Shown here: piece by piece, positions 1 through 8,951 of the stretch
Numbering within the stretch: position 1 is the first letter of the stretch
Layout of the letters: the number at the start of each line of letters is the position of its first letter
Origin: JALHST01 sp038316335
GTDB lineage: Bacteria; Bacteroidota; Bacteroidia; Flavobacteriales; Flavobacteriaceae
Direction of reading: 5' to 3'
Length of the DNA stretch: 64,000 nucleotides
Assembly: GCA_038316335.1 (NCBI GenBank)
Contig: JBBQAM010000004.1
Span: forward strand, 1 to 64,000
The notes under the pieces: generated by a model
Database searches by the model: none
What the model was told of the DNA's origin: nothing
The model's input: only the letters and a program-made list of their open reading frames with translations
Program-made: the position numbers and the translations under genes

Positions 1-108
1 AAAGGTAAGAAAATAAGTTCGCTGTTCTGTTAACGATACTAGAAACGCATAAATTCTAGCGTGGGATACCTTGGTGGCCATTATCGCAAAACGAAATACC
101 CGTTCCCA

Positions 109-1494
109 CTATTTGCTCGAAGGCACACTGCCGTATGTATCGAACAGATAAACCAGACTCGCCATGGTCGCCGCCCCGAGTTCAAGCTCCCGTTTATTTA
201 CATTTTCAAAAATGTCATTCTCGGCGTGATGATAATCGAAATACCGTTGGGAATCGGGTAATAATCCGGCCAACACGATTTCGTCATTTTTCAAAGGACC
301 TATATCGGCGCCGCTATGGCCTTTTATGAACATATGAATCCCGTATGGCTCAAATAAATCGCGCCACGTTTGTAGCTGTTGAAAATTGGCGTCCGAGCAA
401 TCTAAGGAAAACCCGCGTGGGGTAAATCCGCCAGAATCGCTCTCCAGCGCGAAAACATGCCTATCATTATTTTTACTGGCATCCTCGGCATAGGCCTTCC
501 CGCCCCTTAGACCGTTTTCCTCGTTCATAAAAAGGACTACCCGTAGCGTTCGCTTCGGCTTATAGCCCGAAAGTTTAAGCAATCGAAGAACGTCCATACT
601 CTGAACACACCCTGCACCATCGTCTTGTGCGCCACCACCTAGATCCCATGAATCAAGATGGCCGCCAACAACCATTATTTCATCAGGATAGGTCGTACCT
701 TTTATTTCGCCGATTACATTGTATGATTCTACATCCTCCATTTGCCTGCAGTTCTGCCGAAAATAAAGTTTCGTCTGTGGATTCAACGTGAGGGTTGCAC
801 TTAATAAATTGGCCCCCTTTGTACTTATGGCCGCTGCAGGAATCTTTTCTACCTCCGGTAGGTCTCCATAACTCATAGAACCCGTATGCGGTAAATCATC
901 AGATCGCAGGTTCATCGAACGTACAATGACTCCCACCGCCCCATATTTCGAAGCTTCCTTGGCCCCTGAGGAACGTTGGTCTACCGACCCTGAATACGCT
1001 TGAAATGTATTGATGAGTTCTGGATCCATTGGTTTGTTGAAGAACACAATTTTTCCTGCAATTTTTTCCCTCCCAAGTTCTTTTAGTCCTTCAATGCCTC
1101 GCACTTCGATTACATTCGCCTTAATACCACCAACCGGGGTCGCTACCGACCCACCTAGTGCGCAGATGGGCACCGTATTGGTCATCCCTGGCGCGGTTTC
1201 AACATAGGCATATTCAGGCGTTCCCCGCACCCATTTAGGCACCATGACGGGTTGCAACCATACGCGGTCCAAACCAAGGGAGTCTAATTGTGATTTCGTA
1301 TATTCAACGGCCTGTTGTGCCTGAACGGATCCAGAAAGTCTACCCCCGATCTGATTTGATAGGTAATTCAACCAATCATAGGATTTGCTTTGGGTCAAGG
1401 CATTATTATAAATTTCCCGTAGTTGTTTTTCATCAATTGACTGGCCATAAATTGGTGCTGCCAACAAAACAGCCATAATCAGTACTATTTTCAT
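109..1494 (-). CDS. Exported M28-family zinc peptidase (PA domain inserted)
   Basis: A 461-residue protein with an N-terminal signal peptide (hydrophobic to about residue 16, then GQ). The catalytic part carries the M28 zinc motifs: GGHLDSWDLGGGAQDDGAG near residues 277-295 supplies the His and the bridging Asp, and FMNEENGLRGG about 45 residues later supplies the catalytic Glu pair. The stretch from about residue 120 to 240 resembles a protease-associated (PA) domain. It should be a periplasmic or surface aminopeptidase/carboxypeptidase removing residues from peptides; the substrate is not visible. Its start codon overlaps the stop of the upstream PPK2 gene by 4 bp, so the two are probably co-transcribed. 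Confidence 0.9.
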   Translation of the reverse strand: MKIVLIMAVLLAAPIYGQSIDEKQLREIYNNALTQSKSYDWLNYLSNQIGGRLSGSVQAQQAVEYTKSQLDSLGLDRVWLQPVMVPKWVRGTPEYAYVETAPGMTNTVPICALGGSVATPVGGIKANVIEVRGIEGLKELGREKIAGKIVFFNKPMDPELINTFQAYSGSVDQRSSGAKEASKYGAVGVIVRSMNLRSDDLPHTGSMSYGDLPEVEKIPAAAISTKGANLLSATLTLNPQTKLYFRQNCRQMEDVESYNVIGEIKGTTYPDEIMVVGGHLDSWDLGGGAQDDGAGCVQSMDVLRLLKLSGYKPKRTLRVVLFMNEENGLRGGKAYAEDASKNNDRHVFALESDSGGFTPRGFSLDCSDANFQQLQTWRDLFEPYGIHMFIKGHSGADIGPLKNDEIVLAGLLPDSQRYFDYHHAENDIFENVNKRELELGAATMASLVYLFDTYGSVPSSK

Positions 1495-2375
1495 TCTTTT
1501 TCTTTTTGTAATTGGGCCTTATAGAGCTCCAGATTCGCTTTTATCCCTTCATCCAATTCCGGCTCTTTAATATCGTCATATGTATTCAATTCCTCCAACA
1601 GAATCGAAGCCACGATAACTCTTGCCCCATTTTTATCATCGGCCGGGATGACATACCATGGGGCATGCTTCTTCGATGTATTTCGTAGGGCTTCCTCATA
1701 GCAAAACTGATAGTTCCCCCATAGGGTTCTTTCCTTAAGGTCACCTGGTGAAAACTTCCAGTTCTTTTGCTTTAGTTCTAACCTTCTCAAGAGTCGTAAT
1801 CGCTGTTCTTCTTTGGAAAGATGAAGAAAAAATTTGAAAATAATGGTTCCATTCTCGAAAAGCATTCTTTCAAAATTATTGATTTGCTCAAATCGTTTGT
1901 CCCAAAAAGTTTCATCAATATCACTTACTTCATGGATTCCGGGAATATTCTCGTTCAAAATATATTCAGGATGTACCCGGGTGACCAGTACGTTTTCATA
2001 ATGGGTCCTATTGAAAACCCCAAATTTACCTTTGGCCGGCAATGCAATATAATGTCTCCAAAGGTAATTGTGTTTTAGTTCAAGTTCAGTAGGAACCTTA
2101 AAACTATAGACCTCAACACCCCGAACATTAAAATCCTTAAAAACCTCTCGGATCAAACTATCCTTGCCGGCAGTGTCCATTCCTTGAAGACAAATTAGTA
2201 CATTATATTTGGTATGGGCATAGAGTCTTTCCTGAAATTTTCCCAATTCTACCCTAATTTTTTCCAAATGTTCTTTAAGATGTCTCTCGGAAGCATTTAA
2301 ATCCTCTTTGGTTTGATACTCGGATAATTTTAAGGTCCCGTCTACCCGATACGACTTAAAATCTAAATTTTTCAT
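1491..2375 (-). CDS. Polyphosphate kinase 2 family protein
   Basis: A 294-residue cytoplasmic protein of the PPK2 family, which moves phosphate between polyphosphate and nucleotides. A Walker A loop, GMDTAGKDS, lies at residues 65-73. The second conserved block, FNRTHYENVLVTRVHPE (about 121-137), corresponds to the FDRSHYEDVLVVRVH-type lid/Walker B region. The first Asp is Asn here, a variant I believe is common in Bacteroidota homologues. Length is normal for a single-domain PPK2. Subclass (ADP versus AMP phosphorylation) cannot be settled by eye. It is the first gene of a two-gene unit with the M28 peptidase. Confidence 0.9.
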   Translation of the reverse strand: MKNLDFKSYRVDGTLKLSEYQTKEDLNASERHLKEHLEKIRVELGKFQERLYAHTKYNVLICLQGMDTAGKDSLIREVFKDFNVRGVEVYSFKVPTELELKHNYLWRHYIALPAKGKFGVFNRTHYENVLVTRVHPEYILNENIPGIHEVSDIDETFWDKRFEQINNFERMLFENGTIIFKFFLHLSKEEQRLRLLRRLELKQKNWKFSPGDLKERTLWGNYQFCYEEALRNTSKKHAPWYVIPADDKNGARVIVASILLEELNTYDDIKEPELDEGIKANLELYKAQLQKEKE

Positions 2376-2573
2376 GGCTTGAATATAGATTATTTTATCG
2401 TCGAAATGCGGATAATGTTAAAAAAAATGACCGTTTATCTTATATATAAATCGCTTTGGCCAATATATCACGAACAGCCCTCCATGCATCGAAAAAATGA
2501 GGTTTCGAATTGATTCCCGCCGTACTTTTACCACGTAATATTCCCAAATTTTACAGCTTATACTATTTGTTTT

Positions 2574-3263
2574 ATGAAGAAGTTCTACAGCATAATATGT
2601 ATTATCATCTTGGGTTTGGTCTCTTCCTTCAAGACGAGTACTGCCTGCGAGTATGCAGGTTCGAATATCAATTTTGTGAAGACACAGACTGAAAAGGCAC
2701 TAGCTGAGGATAATATCAATCAGGCGCGTTACTATACGTATAAGGCGGTAAATGCTATCGAAAAATCAAAAAACCAACTCGCCGATTGTGGTTGTCAAGA
2801 TGCTACGTTAAATATAATAGACGGTCTTGAAAATCTTAAAAAGGCGACGCGTACCAGTACCATCAATGCCACCCGTCTTCTTCTGAACAGGGCATTGGAA
2901 AATATATTGGGAGGCTTGGAAGCTATGGAAAATCATGGGATGCACGGGACCAAATATTCAGATAATGTGTTAGTGATGAACACCGTAGCGAACGCCAACG
3001 CAAACCTAACGATGAAATTACCCGAAGATGCTGTCCTGCACAAGAAAATCGACCAATCCTTGGAAAATTACCGAAAATCTTTGAACACGATACTCTTGAA
3101 TGTAAACTGCAAGGAGGCAAAGGCATTTGCCAATAGGGTCTTTACCAATTGTGAAGCCGAATTACTGAAACCCAACCTCACGGAAGGTAAAAAATATTAT
3201 AATCTGCGGACCAAGGAAATTACGGCCGAGGCACTTGAAAAATTGGGAGCCTGCATGAACTAG
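2574..3263 (+). CDS. Hypothetical exported protein
   Basis: A 229-residue protein with a clear signal peptide (MKKFYSIICIIILGLVSSF, cleavage near STA-C). The mature part looks largely helical, with paired features such as NINQARYYTYKAVNAIEKSK and a GCQDATLNIIDGLENL segment. Cysteines are scattered (CEY, CGCQD, NVNCKEA, TNCEAE, GACMN) and suggest disulfides in the periplasm. No family is recognised. It stands alone on the plus strand between two minus-strand units, so context gives no function. Confidence 0.75.
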   Translation: MKKFYSIICIIILGLVSSFKTSTACEYAGSNINFVKTQTEKALAEDNINQARYYTYKAVNAIEKSKNQLADCGCQDATLNIIDGLENLKKATRTSTINATRLLLNRALENILGGLEAMENHGMHGTKYSDNVLVMNTVANANANLTMKLPEDAVLHKKIDQSLENYRKSLNTILLNVNCKEAKAFANRVFTNCEAELLKPNLTEGKKYYNLRTKEITAEALEKLGACMN

Positions 3264-3318
3264 AATTTAGCCATCATCGGCTCTGGCCGACGGCCCAGAT
3301 ATAAAATTTTGCAAAAGA

Positions 3319-4482
3319 CTATTTGCTTGCAAACAATTTTACATCGGCTTCCGAAACTTCCTTCCCTCCAAGTATTATAAGTCTTTCGACTACATTTCTC
3401 AACTCCCTTATATTACCTGTCCAGTCATACGTTTTAAGTAAATCAATTGCTTTGTTCGAAAATATCTTGGGTGTTATGCCCTGTTCAGAGGCGATTTTTT
3501 CTGCAAAATGGGATATCAACGTTGGAATATCGTCCCTTCGTTCATTCAAGGAAGGAACACGTATTAAGATAACCGCCAATCGATGGTATAGATCTTCCCG
3601 AAAATTCCCTTCCTCGATTTCCTTTTTAAGATCTTTATTGGTTGCTGCAACCACTCGAACATCGACTTTAATATCTTTATCGGTGCCTACGCGTGCTATT
3701 TTACTTTCTTGTAAGGCACGAAGTACCTTCGCCTGTGCTGAAAGACTCATATCCCCGATCTCATCGAGGAATAGGGTCCCTTTATTGGCAGCCTCAAATT
3801 TGCCTGCCCTATCACGAACAGCCGAAGTAAACGCCCCCTTTACATGGCCGAATAGTTCACTCTCAATAAGCTCGGAAGGTATTGCGGCGCAGTTGACCTC
3901 GATAAACGGGGAGGCACTACGTTGGCTTTTTTCATGGATCCAATGGGCCACCAGTTCCTTCCCAGTGCCATTGGAACCGGTTATCAGTACTCTAGCATCC
4001 GTAGGGGCCACTTTTTCGATCATCTCCTTGATCTTGGTGATTTCCTTACTATCACCTACCATCTCATGGTTTTTACCTACTTTTTTCTTCAGGATTTTAT
4101 TTTCAATGACCAGTTCTTTTCGGTCGAGTGCATTGCGTACCGTCGTCAATAAACGGTTCAAATCAGGTGGTTTTGAAATATAGTCAAAGGCGCCTAAGCG
4201 CATCGTATTGATGGCGGTATCCAAATCACCATGTCCTGAAATCATTATAAACGGAATTTCTGGCTTAATTTTCCTAGCTGCCACGAGCACCTCTACCCCG
4301 TCCATTTTAGGCATTTTGATATCACAAAGTACCAAATCATACTCTGTATTCTTTAGGCTTTCCAAACCTTTTAAGCCATCTTCGGCTTCGTCTAATTCGT
4401 AGGTATCATTTTCCTCCGATAGTATCTTTATCAATACCCTACGTATCGCTGATTCATCCTCGATTACTAATATTTTAGGCAT
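3319..4482 (-). CDS. Sigma-54-type response regulator lacking a DNA-binding domain
   Basis: A 387-residue NtrC-family protein. The receiver domain (1-120) has phosphoacceptor Asp54 in VLCDIKMP and Lys104 in SKPP. The AAA+ domain (about 140-370) has Walker A GSNGTGKE at 169-176 and Walker B GTLFLDEIGD at 235-244. The sigma-54 contact loop reads GAFTSA (216-221) instead of the canonical GAFTGA. The protein stops at VSEADVKLFASK, just after the AAA+ lid, so the Fis-type helix-turn-helix is absent. It may act on sigma-54 from solution. No histidine kinase gene is adjacent. It lies 10 bp from the next minus-strand gene, the putative outer-membrane protein. Confidence 0.93.
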   Translation of the reverse strand: MPKILVIEDESAIRRVLIKILSEENDTYELDEAEDGLKGLESLKNTEYDLVLCDIKMPKMDGVEVLVAARKIKPEIPFIMISGHGDLDTAINTMRLGAFDYISKPPDLNRLLTTVRNALDRKELVIENKILKKKVGKNHEMVGDSKEITKIKEMIEKVAPTDARVLITGSNGTGKELVAHWIHEKSQRSASPFIEVNCAAIPSELIESELFGHVKGAFTSAVRDRAGKFEAANKGTLFLDEIGDMSLSAQAKVLRALQESKIARVGTDKDIKVDVRVVAATNKDLKKEIEEGNFREDLYHRLAVILIRVPSLNERRDDIPTLISHFAEKIASEQGITPKIFSNKAIDLLKTYDWTGNIRELRNVVERLIILGGKEVSEADVKLFASK

Positions 4483-4492
4483 GTTTATTATT

Positions 4493-5377
4493 TTATAGTC
4501 CTATTCTAAAACCAGTCCTAAAGTAGAAACTGGAATGATCATTAAGTGTTAAAATGTCATTACGGTCTTTATTCCGAAGGACATTACTTTGAAACAGCGT
4601 ATGTCCGGCAAATGCATAAACAGACATTACCTTGGTTATATTATATGAATAGCCCAATGTCGCAATAGCAGCACTTGAAGAAATCGACGCGGCAAAACCT
4701 GCATCGGGTAAAAAAGTCCCATCTTGGAGATTGACAAAATATCCATCTAATATGAATTCGGTCTGTATGATATTTTTTTCCTTAAAATGGAATTTCATCC
4801 CTGACTTTGGCACCCCCAAAACATAGGTCCAGTTAGGATGAAACCGCTTTTCATAGTAAACGACGGGCAACGGAATCCTCAAGGCCACCGTTGAATTATA
4901 GGCAATACCCAATACGAGTCTCGTAGGCTTGGCGATGTTTTGCCGGTCCCTGAACGCCCCAATGGTGGCATTCAATGAAAGGTCGCCATTTTCGATCGGG
5001 TTCGTCAACGTAGACGACAAACGCGGAGTAAGGACACCAATGAACCGCCAATCCTTGTTATATCTATAGATAAAGGCAAGGTTCAAGTCTATTACATGAA
5101 AATGCTTCAATCCCTCATTTCCGAATTCGATATCATTTCGTTGTAGATCATACGCCAGGTTATTGTATTCGGCACCAATGATGATATTATTAGAATCGCT
5201 AACCTTTATGGGTATGTTTGCCACCAACTTCAAGCGCTCCAATTTGGCCCCAGCATCGTTTCTAGGCATATTCATATATTCAATCCTTAATACATCTGGC
5301 GTTTGGGCCTTTGAGTAGTAAACCGATAGGTATGCCAGTATGAAGCAAAAAAATCTCAATCCTCTCCTAATCCCCAT
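4493..5377 (-). CDS. Putative outer-membrane protein (DUF6268-like)
   Basis: A 294-residue protein with a signal peptide ending near SKAQ. Alternating hydrophobic/polar strands with aromatic girdle residues and a C-terminal aromatic-rich strand (SSFYFRTGFRIGL) are typical of an outer-membrane beta-barrel. It resembles the Bacteroidota family called DUF6268, whose role is unknown. Its 5' end overlaps the 3' end of the MscS channel gene by 22 bp, so both belong to one minus-strand transcript. Confidence 0.7.
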   Translation of the reverse strand: MGIRRGLRFFCFILAYLSVYYSKAQTPDVLRIEYMNMPRNDAGAKLERLKLVANIPIKVSDSNNIIIGAEYNNLAYDLQRNDIEFGNEGLKHFHVIDLNLAFIYRYNKDWRFIGVLTPRLSSTLTNPIENGDLSLNATIGAFRDRQNIAKPTRLVLGIAYNSTVALRIPLPVVYYEKRFHPNWTYVLGVPKSGMKFHFKEKNIIQTEFILDGYFVNLQDGTFLPDAGFAASISSSAAIATLGYSYNITKVMSVYAFAGHTLFQSNVLRNKDRNDILTLNDHSSFYFRTGFRIGL

Positions 5378-6261
5378 TCCTTATTGGTTTTAGAGATGTT
5401 AACATGTTCGAAGGGACGTGGCTGAAATATATGCACATCCCGCTGGGGGAATGGAATGGTAATGTTATTCGCCCTAAATTCAGAATCAATCTTATAACGC
5501 ACCTCACTTTTAATTCTAGGATCCCCGTAACTATCTGTAATATAAAAATTTATAGAAAACATCAGGGCAGAATCGCCAAAATCCTCAAAGATAACAAAGG
5601 GTTTAGGGCTCTTTAATACGCCCCGTTGATCTTGAACGACGCCTTCCAATAACTTGGTTACCAACTTGACATCACTGCCATAGGCAACCCCTACCTTTAC
5701 CGCCTCACGGGTCATATTGTGGTTTTGCGTATAGTTATAGATGCTATTCGTTAAAAATATGTGGTTGGGAATGACGATTACCTTATCATCCCGGGTAAGT
5801 GCCCTGGTAGTTCGTAACTTTATTTCGAAAACCTTGCCAATTTTACCATCCATATCAATGATATCCCCTACGTGCAGTGACTGATCCAAGATCATTAGAA
5901 TACCCGAAATAATATCTTGGAACAAATACTGCAAAGCAAAGCCAAGTCCGACGAATAAAGCGGCCGATGCCGTCAAAAGGGCCGTCATATTGACCCCTGA
6001 TGAATGCAACACAATAACGATTACGAGAATGTAAAGCAGGTATCTTAGGAAATTAAAGATGCTGATAAACTTGTTCTTATCGTCGCTCGGGAGTTTTTTG
6101 GTTACAATTCTGTGGACCAGTCGAAGAACGATGGAAACCAAAATCAGCGCAAAAATAATGGTAATCAGCGTACTCATACTAATATGGATCGTTTCACCAG
6201 TATAAATACTACTTGATAAGAATTTCTCTATGGAAGAAAGTATTTTTTCCAACTGTTCCAT
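5356..6261 (-). CDS. Mechanosensitive ion channel, MscS family
   Basis: A 301-residue inner-membrane protein. Hydrophobic segments at about 25-45, 65-85 and 90-110 are followed by the pore helix and the MscS beta domain (GDIIDMDGKIGKVFEIKLRTT, then DDKVIVIPNHIFLTNSIYNY). The C-terminal alpha/beta domain ends with IPFPQRDVH, a hallmark of the family. It should open under membrane tension to release solutes on osmotic downshock. It lies one base from the ABC permease gene and overlaps the outer-membrane protein gene downstream, indicating an operon. Confidence 0.93.
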   Translation of the reverse strand: MEQLEKILSSIEKFLSSSIYTGETIHISMSTLITIIFALILVSIVLRLVHRIVTKKLPSDDKNKFISIFNFLRYLLYILVIVIVLHSSGVNMTALLTASAALFVGLGFALQYLFQDIISGILMILDQSLHVGDIIDMDGKIGKVFEIKLRTTRALTRDDKVIVIPNHIFLTNSIYNYTQNHNMTREAVKVGVAYGSDVKLVTKLLEGVVQDQRGVLKSPKPFVIFEDFGDSALMFSINFYITDSYGDPRIKSEVRYKIDSEFRANNITIPFPQRDVHIFQPRPFEHVNISKTNKEWGLGED

Positions 6262-6262
6262 C

Positions 6263-7603
6263 TCAATATTTTAACCATTTATACAATTCCTTATAACTGG
6301 GTTTTTTGCCATACATCAATATGCCGACCCGATAAATTTTAGCAGCCAGCCAAACGATTCCGATAAAGGTAATTATCAACAATAAAATGGAGGTGATCAA
6401 TTGCCAAATAGGAACACCGCCCTCACCGATTCCACCTGGCAAACGCATCAGCATTACAATGGGCGATGTAAGCGGAAATAGTGAAAATCCGACGGCAATC
6501 GGGCCATGGGGATTATTAAATACAGAAAAGAAACCCACATAAATAGCCAGCATCAATGGAAGAATAATGGGGAATATAAACTGTTGGGTATCGGTTTCAT
6601 TATCTACCGCAGCACCGATTGCGGCATATATAGAACTATAGATCAAATATCCTAGTACAAAATACACTATAAAAAACGCGATAAGCATGAACCAGGGTAT
6701 CTCAAACAATTCCTGGGCATATAGTTGCATGGTTTGATTCGCATTTGGGACCATTGTCGGCATAGCACCTCCCATTGATGAGCCCATACCATGACTACCG
6801 CTCATGGCCGTAGGATCGATGCCAAAAATGGAAAATGCTACCAGCATCAATAATCCGGCAGAGACGATCCATATAGTAAACTGCGTGATACCTGCCAATG
6901 AAGTGCCAATGATTTTTCCAAGCATCAATTGAAACGGTTTCACCGATGAAATTATTACTTCAATGATCCTACTCGTTTTTTCCTCTATGACGCTTCGCAT
7001 TACAAATCCGCCATAGATAATTATAAACATCATGATCAGATACCCAAATCCCCCACCGATGAAGGCCTTGATCTCGTTAATGCCCTTTAAATTCTGTTCG
7101 CCGTCAAAAGTCGAGGTATTGATCTCGAATTGATTGTCCATTAAGGCAAAGTCTTTGGCGGAAACACCTAAATCTTGCAATCTTCTTTGTTGTAACCGGT
7201 CTTGAAAAGTATCTTCAAGTTTGTCCAAAACCGATGAGCTTGGGGCGTCCTTGCTAAAGAAAAAAGACCGGCCTGCAACTTTTTCCAAGTCCTTTTCATC
7301 AGGAATGTACAACAAGCCATAATATCCCAGGCGCAATGTAGAGTCTTTCGCTTTTTGTAGGGAAATGTCCTTGAACTTTACAAACGCAATATTTTCAGTC
7401 AAATTGAAATCATTTGAAAAATAATCGCTTTCGTTCAAGATCGTGATAATTCGTTGTTCATTATCATTGATTTTGGTCAGGTATGCAATAAGAACGATCA
7501 TACCCACCATTAAAATCGGACTTAAAAAAGTCATAACAACAAAGGATTTATTGCGCACTTTCGCCAAATATTCCCGTTTTATTATCAGCGCCAATTTATT
7601 CAT
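6263..7603 (-). CDS. ABC transporter permease (NatB/ABC-2 type)
   Basis: A 446-residue inner-membrane permease. One N-terminal transmembrane helix (about 20-42) precedes a large soluble domain, followed by about five more helices from residue 185 on, the NatB-like ABC-2 arrangement. A Met/Gly-rich loop (SGSHGMGSSMGGAMP) between helices faces the outside. It overlaps the ATPase gene upstream by 8 bp, so the two make one exporter. The cargo is unknown; NatAB homologues export Na+, but this assignment is not supported further here. Confidence 0.9.
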   Translation of the reverse strand: MNKLALIIKREYLAKVRNKSFVVMTFLSPILMVGMIVLIAYLTKINDNEQRIITILNESDYFSNDFNLTENIAFVKFKDISLQKAKDSTLRLGYYGLLYIPDEKDLEKVAGRSFFFSKDAPSSSVLDKLEDTFQDRLQQRRLQDLGVSAKDFALMDNQFEINTSTFDGEQNLKGINEIKAFIGGGFGYLIMMFIIIYGGFVMRSVIEEKTSRIIEVIISSVKPFQLMLGKIIGTSLAGITQFTIWIVSAGLLMLVAFSIFGIDPTAMSGSHGMGSSMGGAMPTMVPNANQTMQLYAQELFEIPWFMLIAFFIVYFVLGYLIYSSIYAAIGAAVDNETDTQQFIFPIILPLMLAIYVGFFSVFNNPHGPIAVGFSLFPLTSPIVMLMRLPGGIGEGGVPIWQLITSILLLIITFIGIVWLAAKIYRVGILMYGKKPSYKELYKWLKY

Positions 7604-8531
7604 AGGATCCCTTACTTTTCACGGTTTGTATAAAAATATCATTGGCCGATGGTATTGTTTCGAAAAACTCATTGATATTGCCGCTCTTCGATAGAAACGC
7701 CAAAATTTCCCCGGAATCGCTGTTTGGCAACTGCACGGTACAATCGAATTGTTTTTCGACAGGGTCGAATTTAGAAGCTACAACATTGTATTTAAGAGAC
7801 ATGGCCTTAAGCAATGCGTCACCATCGCCCACTTCGAGGCCGATATTGAATATATTGTTCTTATATGCCTTCTTTATATCGGATAACCTGCCCTCCAATA
7901 TGATTTCAGATTGATGAAGCAGTGCGATATATTCACAGAGTTCTTCAACAGATTCCATCCTATGGGTTGAAAAGATAATGGAGGTTCCGTTTTCTTTAAG
8001 TCGAATGATCTCATCTTTAATAAGGTTGGCATTAATAGGGTCGAAACCACTAAAAGGCTCATCGAAAATAAGCAATTTAGGTTCGTGTAATACAGTAACG
8101 ATAAATTGAATCTTCTGTGCCATCCCTTTTGAAAGTTCCTGGACTTTTTTATGCCACCAATCACCAATTTCCAATCGATCGAACCAAAATTTAAGTCGCT
8201 TTTTGGCCTCGTCTTTGCTCAAGCCTTTCAATTGTGCCAAATACAATGCCTGCTCCCCGACTTTCATGCTTTTATAAAGTCCTCTTTCCTCGGGTAGATA
8301 GCCAATCAAGGAAACATCATTCGGTTGCAATGGGGAACCATCAAAAAAAACTTCCCCGCTATCTGGAAAGGTGATTTGGTTTATAATTCGTATCAGGGTC
8401 GTCTTGCCTGCCCCATTCGGACCCAGGAGACCGTAGATGCTATTTTTAGGTATTTCGAGGGAGACTTTATTGAGGGCTGTATAATTTCCAAATTGTTTGG
8501 TGACCTCTTTAGTTACCAAAATATTATTCAT
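7596..8531 (-). CDS. ABC transporter ATP-binding protein
   Basis: A 311-residue ATPase partner of the downstream permease. Walker A is GPNGAGKTT (37-45), the signature is LSKGMAQKIQ and Walker B is LLIFDEPFSGFDP, followed by the switch His in STHRM. A C-terminal extension of about 90 residues is typical of NatA-like exporters. An in-frame ATG at 8642 exists, but its extra 37 residues are unlike the family, and the start at 8531 directly precedes the usual MNNILVTKEVTKQFG beginning. The two genes overlap by 8 bp. Confidence 0.92.
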   Translation of the reverse strand: MNNILVTKEVTKQFGNYTALNKVSLEIPKNSIYGLLGPNGAGKTTLIRIINQITFPDSGEVFFDGSPLQPNDVSLIGYLPEERGLYKSMKVGEQALYLAQLKGLSKDEAKKRLKFWFDRLEIGDWWHKKVQELSKGMAQKIQFIVTVLHEPKLLIFDEPFSGFDPINANLIKDEIIRLKENGTSIIFSTHRMESVEELCEYIALLHQSEIILEGRLSDIKKAYKNNIFNIGLEVGDGDALLKAMSLKYNVVASKFDPVEKQFDCTVQLPNSDSGEILAFLSKSGNINEFFETIPSANDIFIQTVKSKGSYE

Positions 8532-8951
8532 GTAAGCAATTTCCCCAAAGATAGAGAATTGGATTAAAACGTGTTTTGAAAAAATCGGGGATTTTAAAAA
8601 GTAAATGAAGTTTTCAGAACGCCTTATTTTCTCAATGACCATTCGGGTACATTGCGCAAACTAACAGCGTAAATGCACGAGGGTGCTTCTGTATCTGGTA
8701 ATTTGCCTTTTTCTAGTGATGGGTGAAATGAACCTAATAAATCGCAAATAGGCACTTGGTTCGGAAAATCACGAAACAGCGGACAATAATTCGGAGACGA
8801 TTTCACCAGAGCGAATCCCTAAAAATACAAAACCCACCCTCAATTGAATTGAGGATGGGAAAAAAATTGCTATGAAAAAGAAAATTAATATTGGTTTCCC
8901 AATATTGAATCAAATATACGTTTTTTATTTAAAATCCAAAGCAAATCTCGA
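8532..8951. other. Intergenic region, no recognisable gene
   Basis: About 420 bp between the ABC ATPase and dnaJ. It holds the dnaJ terminator (8823-8859) and presumably the promoter of the ABC/MscS unit. A 60-codon open frame on the minus strand (8624-8806) has no signal peptide, no family resemblance and no supporting context, so I do not call it. Confidence 0.5.
8823..8859 (-). terminator. Terminator of grpE-dnaJ
   Basis: On the minus strand a hairpin (arms at 8833-8844 and 8848-8859, CCCATCCTCAATT against AATTGAGGGTGGG with one mismatch) is followed by a T-rich run. It lies about 90 bp after the dnaJ stop codon. Confidence 0.65.

Noticed and set aside
3323..4183. Long plus-strand open frame of 286 codons
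   Set aside because: It lies entirely opposite the response-regulator gene, which has clear family motifs; the composition is that of an antisense shadow.
8624..8806. 60-codon minus-strand gene between the ABC ATPase and dnaJ
   Set aside because: No family resemblance or promoter, and ordinary genes on both sides explain the region.
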